A stretch of DNA of 45,314 nt from Candidatus Polarisedimenticolia bacterium. Lineage in GTDB: Bacteria; Acidobacteriota; Polarisedimenticolia; Gp22-AA2; AA152. Both the position numbers and the translations under genes were made by a program. Shown here piece by piece: positions 43,777-45,314 of the stretch. The notes beneath the pieces were generated by a model, which was not told the DNA's origin, searched no databases, and saw only the letters and a program-made list of their open reading frames with translations. The DNA lies in the NCBI GenBank assembly GCA_035764505.1, contig DASTZC010000005.1, forward strand, positions 1 to 45,314, in the 5' to 3' direction. Positions within the stretch are counted from its first letter, which is position 1; each line of letters opens with the position of its first letter.

Positions 43777-45314
43777 ATGTTCGTCGGGCTGCTCGAGTGG
43801 CTCGTCAGGCACGCGCTCGTCCTGACCGCGGGCTTCGTGGGAGGCATCTTTCTCCTCGTCGCACTCTCCCGCTGGATTCGCTACATTCCCAACACGCGGG
43901 TCGGCGTGGTCGAGAAGCTGATCAGCGGCAAGGGCTCCGTCGCCTCGGGGCTGATTGCGCTGCACGGCGAGGCGGGATTCCAGCCCAACGTCCTGCGCGG
44001 CGGCTGGCATCTGCTGACCCCGTTCCAGTACCGCATCCACCGCCTCCCGCTGGTGACCATCCCCCAGGGGAAGATCGGCTACGTCTTCGCGCGCGACGGC
44101 AGGGACCTGGCGCCCACGCAGGTCCTCGCTTCGAACGACCAGGCGCGCGACTTCCAGGACGTGGTCGCCTTCATGGAAGCCGGAGGGCAAAAAGGGCCGC
44201 AGCGGCGCATTCTCCGGGAAGGCACCTACGCCATCAACCTGGCGGAATTCGTCGTCATCACGGAGGACCAGCTCTACTACCTGCCGCTGGATCGCGCCGA
44301 GGACGCCGTGTTCCACAAGATGGCGGCGGTCATCCGCGAGCGTGGGGGCTTCCAGCCGGTGACCATCATGGGGGCCGACGACCTGGTCGGGATCGTGACG
44401 GTGCACGACGGGCCCTCGCTCTCCAGCGGCGAGATCATCGCGCCCACGGTGGGGGAAGATCCCGGCCGCGCCGAGACCTACCACAACAACTTCCAGGACG
44501 CCGACAAGTTCCTGTTGGCGGGCGGCACCCGCGGGCGACAGCTCCAGGTGCTGGTGGAGGGGACCTACTACATCAACCGCCTCTTCGCCACCGTGGAGAT
44601 GATCCCGAAGACGGTGGTCGAGGTGGGCAACGTCGGCGTCGTGGTCTCCTACACCGGCGCCACGGGCCCCGACCTCTCGGGCAGCGACTACCGTCACGGG
44701 GAGCTGGTTTCCCGCGGCCAGCGCGGCGTCTGGAACGATCCCCTGCTTCCCGGCAAGTACGCCTTCAACACCTACGCCGGGAAAGCGCTGATGGTGCCCA
44801 CCACGAACTTCATCCTCAAGTGGACCAAGGGCGAGACCGGCTCGCACCGCTTCGACGAGAACCTGGCCGAGGTGAGCCTGATCACCAAGGACGCCTTCGA
44901 GCCCAGCCTGCCGCTGTCGGTGGTGGTGCACATCGACTACCGCAAGGCGCCGCTGGTCATCCAGCGCTTCGGCGACGTGAAGAAGCTGGTCGAGCAGACG
45001 CTCGACCCGATGGTGAGCGCCTACTTCAAGAACATCGGGCAGACCCGCACGCTGATCCAGCTGATCCAGGAGCGCTCCTCGATCCAGCAGCTCTCCAGCG
45101 AGCAGATGAAGGAGAAATTCGCGCACTACAACCTGGAGCTGCAGGAGGTCCTGATCGGCACGCCGACCAGCGGCCAGCCCGGCGGCGTCATCGAGCAGAT
45201 CCTGACGCAGCTGCGCAGCCGGCAGATCGCCGTCGAGCAGATGGAGACCTACTCCCGCCAGCAGACCGCGGCGGGCAAGGAGCGCGAGCTGCGCGAGGCC
45301 GAGGCGCGGGCGCG
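43777..45314 (+). CDS. SPFH/Band 7 domain protein (flotillin-like), cut by window edge
   Basis: 512 codons are visible and the gene runs off the right edge. The ATG at 43777 follows GAGAAAGGA. One N-terminal membrane segment (about 10-32). A large central part has repeated loop-strand units (REGTYAINLAEFVVITEDQL and VEGTYYINRLFATVEMIPKT), then an SPFH region ending in a helical stretch (about 385-512) rich in Gln/Glu: FGDVKKLVEQTLDPMVSAYF, then ERELREAEARA. The latter is the start of the long coiled coil typical of flotillins. These proteins form membrane-associated oligomeric cages or scaffolds. The central part is much longer than in a standard flotillin. Confidence 0.85.
   Translation, partial: MFVGLLEWLVRHALVLTAGFVGGIFLLVALSRWIRYIPNTRVGVVEKLISGKGSVASGLIALHGEAGFQPNVLRGGWHLLTPFQYRIHRLPLVTIPQGKIGYVFARDGRDLAPTQVLASNDQARDFQDVVAFMEAGGQKGPQRRILREGTYAINLAEFVVITEDQLYYLPLDRAEDAVFHKMAAVIRERGGFQPVTIMGADDLVGIVTVHDGPSLSSGEIIAPTVGEDPGRAETYHNNFQDADKFLLAGGTRGRQLQVLVEGTYYINRLFATVEMIPKTVVEVGNVGVVVSYTGATGPDLSGSDYRHGELVSRGQRGVWNDPLLPGKYAFNTYAGKALMVPTTNFILKWTKGETGSHRFDENLAEVSLITKDAFEPSLPLSVVVHIDYRKAPLVIQRFGDVKKLVEQTLDPMVSAYFKNIGQTRTLIQLIQERSSIQQLSSEQMKEKFAHYNLELQEVLIGTPTSGQPGGVIEQILTQLRSRQIAVEQMETYSRQQTAAGKERELREAEARA

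Overview
The window is GC-rich (roughly two-thirds G+C by eye), densely coding bacterial chromosome. It carries many signalling genes (two Ser/Thr kinases, an FHA protein, two SpoIIE-type phosphatase modules, two histidine kinases, three response regulators) alongside glycogen enzymes and ordinary housekeeping genes (accD, folC, hemE, a ubiE/menG-type methyltransferase, tag). The Ser/Thr kinase with a TolB-like domain and TPRs, and the secreted N-terminal domain cut by the left edge, are types I associate with Acidobacteriota. That phylum is my best guess, not a proven assignment. No tRNA, rRNA, CRISPR array, transposase or phage gene was seen.

Layout. 1-5.1 kb: a cut secreted protein (-), an exported DUF1326 protein and a family 2 glycosyltransferase (+), then an RND/MMPL exporter and a small exported protein (-). 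5.1-8.0 kb (+): an exported protein of unknown function, an MBL-fold/rhodanese persulfide dioxygenase interrupted by one in-frame TGA, and a SpoIIE-type phosphatase. 8.0-10.7 kb (-): FHA protein, Ser/Thr kinase and a small periplasmic PDZ protein. 10.9-13.3 kb (+): a histidine kinase/OmpR-type regulator pair. 13.4-16.8 kb: a large unrecognised protein (+), a LamG lipoprotein (-) and a membrane protein (+). 16.8-20.7 kb (+): a LytS-type kinase with two overlapping regulator genes, one ending in a PP2C phosphatase and one in a LytTR domain. 20.8-26.0 kb: a Ser/Thr kinase-TolB-TPR protein (+) meeting an acyl-CoA/ACP synthetase-ACP-acyltransferase fusion (-). 26.1-31.6 kb: malQ (+), a beta-CASP metallo-hydrolase (-) and glycogen phosphorylase (-). 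31.6-35.1 kb: a palindromic repeat element and a DUF748/AsmA-like giant (-). 35.2-38.9 kb (+): a tightly packed operon of membrane protein, tag, RraA-like, LysE-like and hemE. 38.9-41.2 kb (-): accD-folC. 41.3 kb to the end (+): methyltransferase, aldo/keto reductase and a cut SPFH protein.

The most interesting feature is the gene at 5715-7109. It encodes a CstB/ETHE1-like persulfide dioxygenase-rhodanese protein in which the position normally held by a conserved cysteine, just after the last metal-ligand histidine, is a TGA codon. The frame stays open for 278 codons beyond it, and a 6-bp hairpin with an AGUU loop begins 14 nt after the TGA, which matches the bacterial SECIS pattern. This is a candidate selenoprotein in sulfide/persulfide metabolism.

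Other points: a 168-bp palindromic element family whose terminal TAG supplies the stop codon of two unrelated genes; promoters placed so that two signalling genes should be translated from leaderless mRNAs; a 15-codon leader ORF overlapping malQ; and a one-kinase/two-regulator signalling operon.
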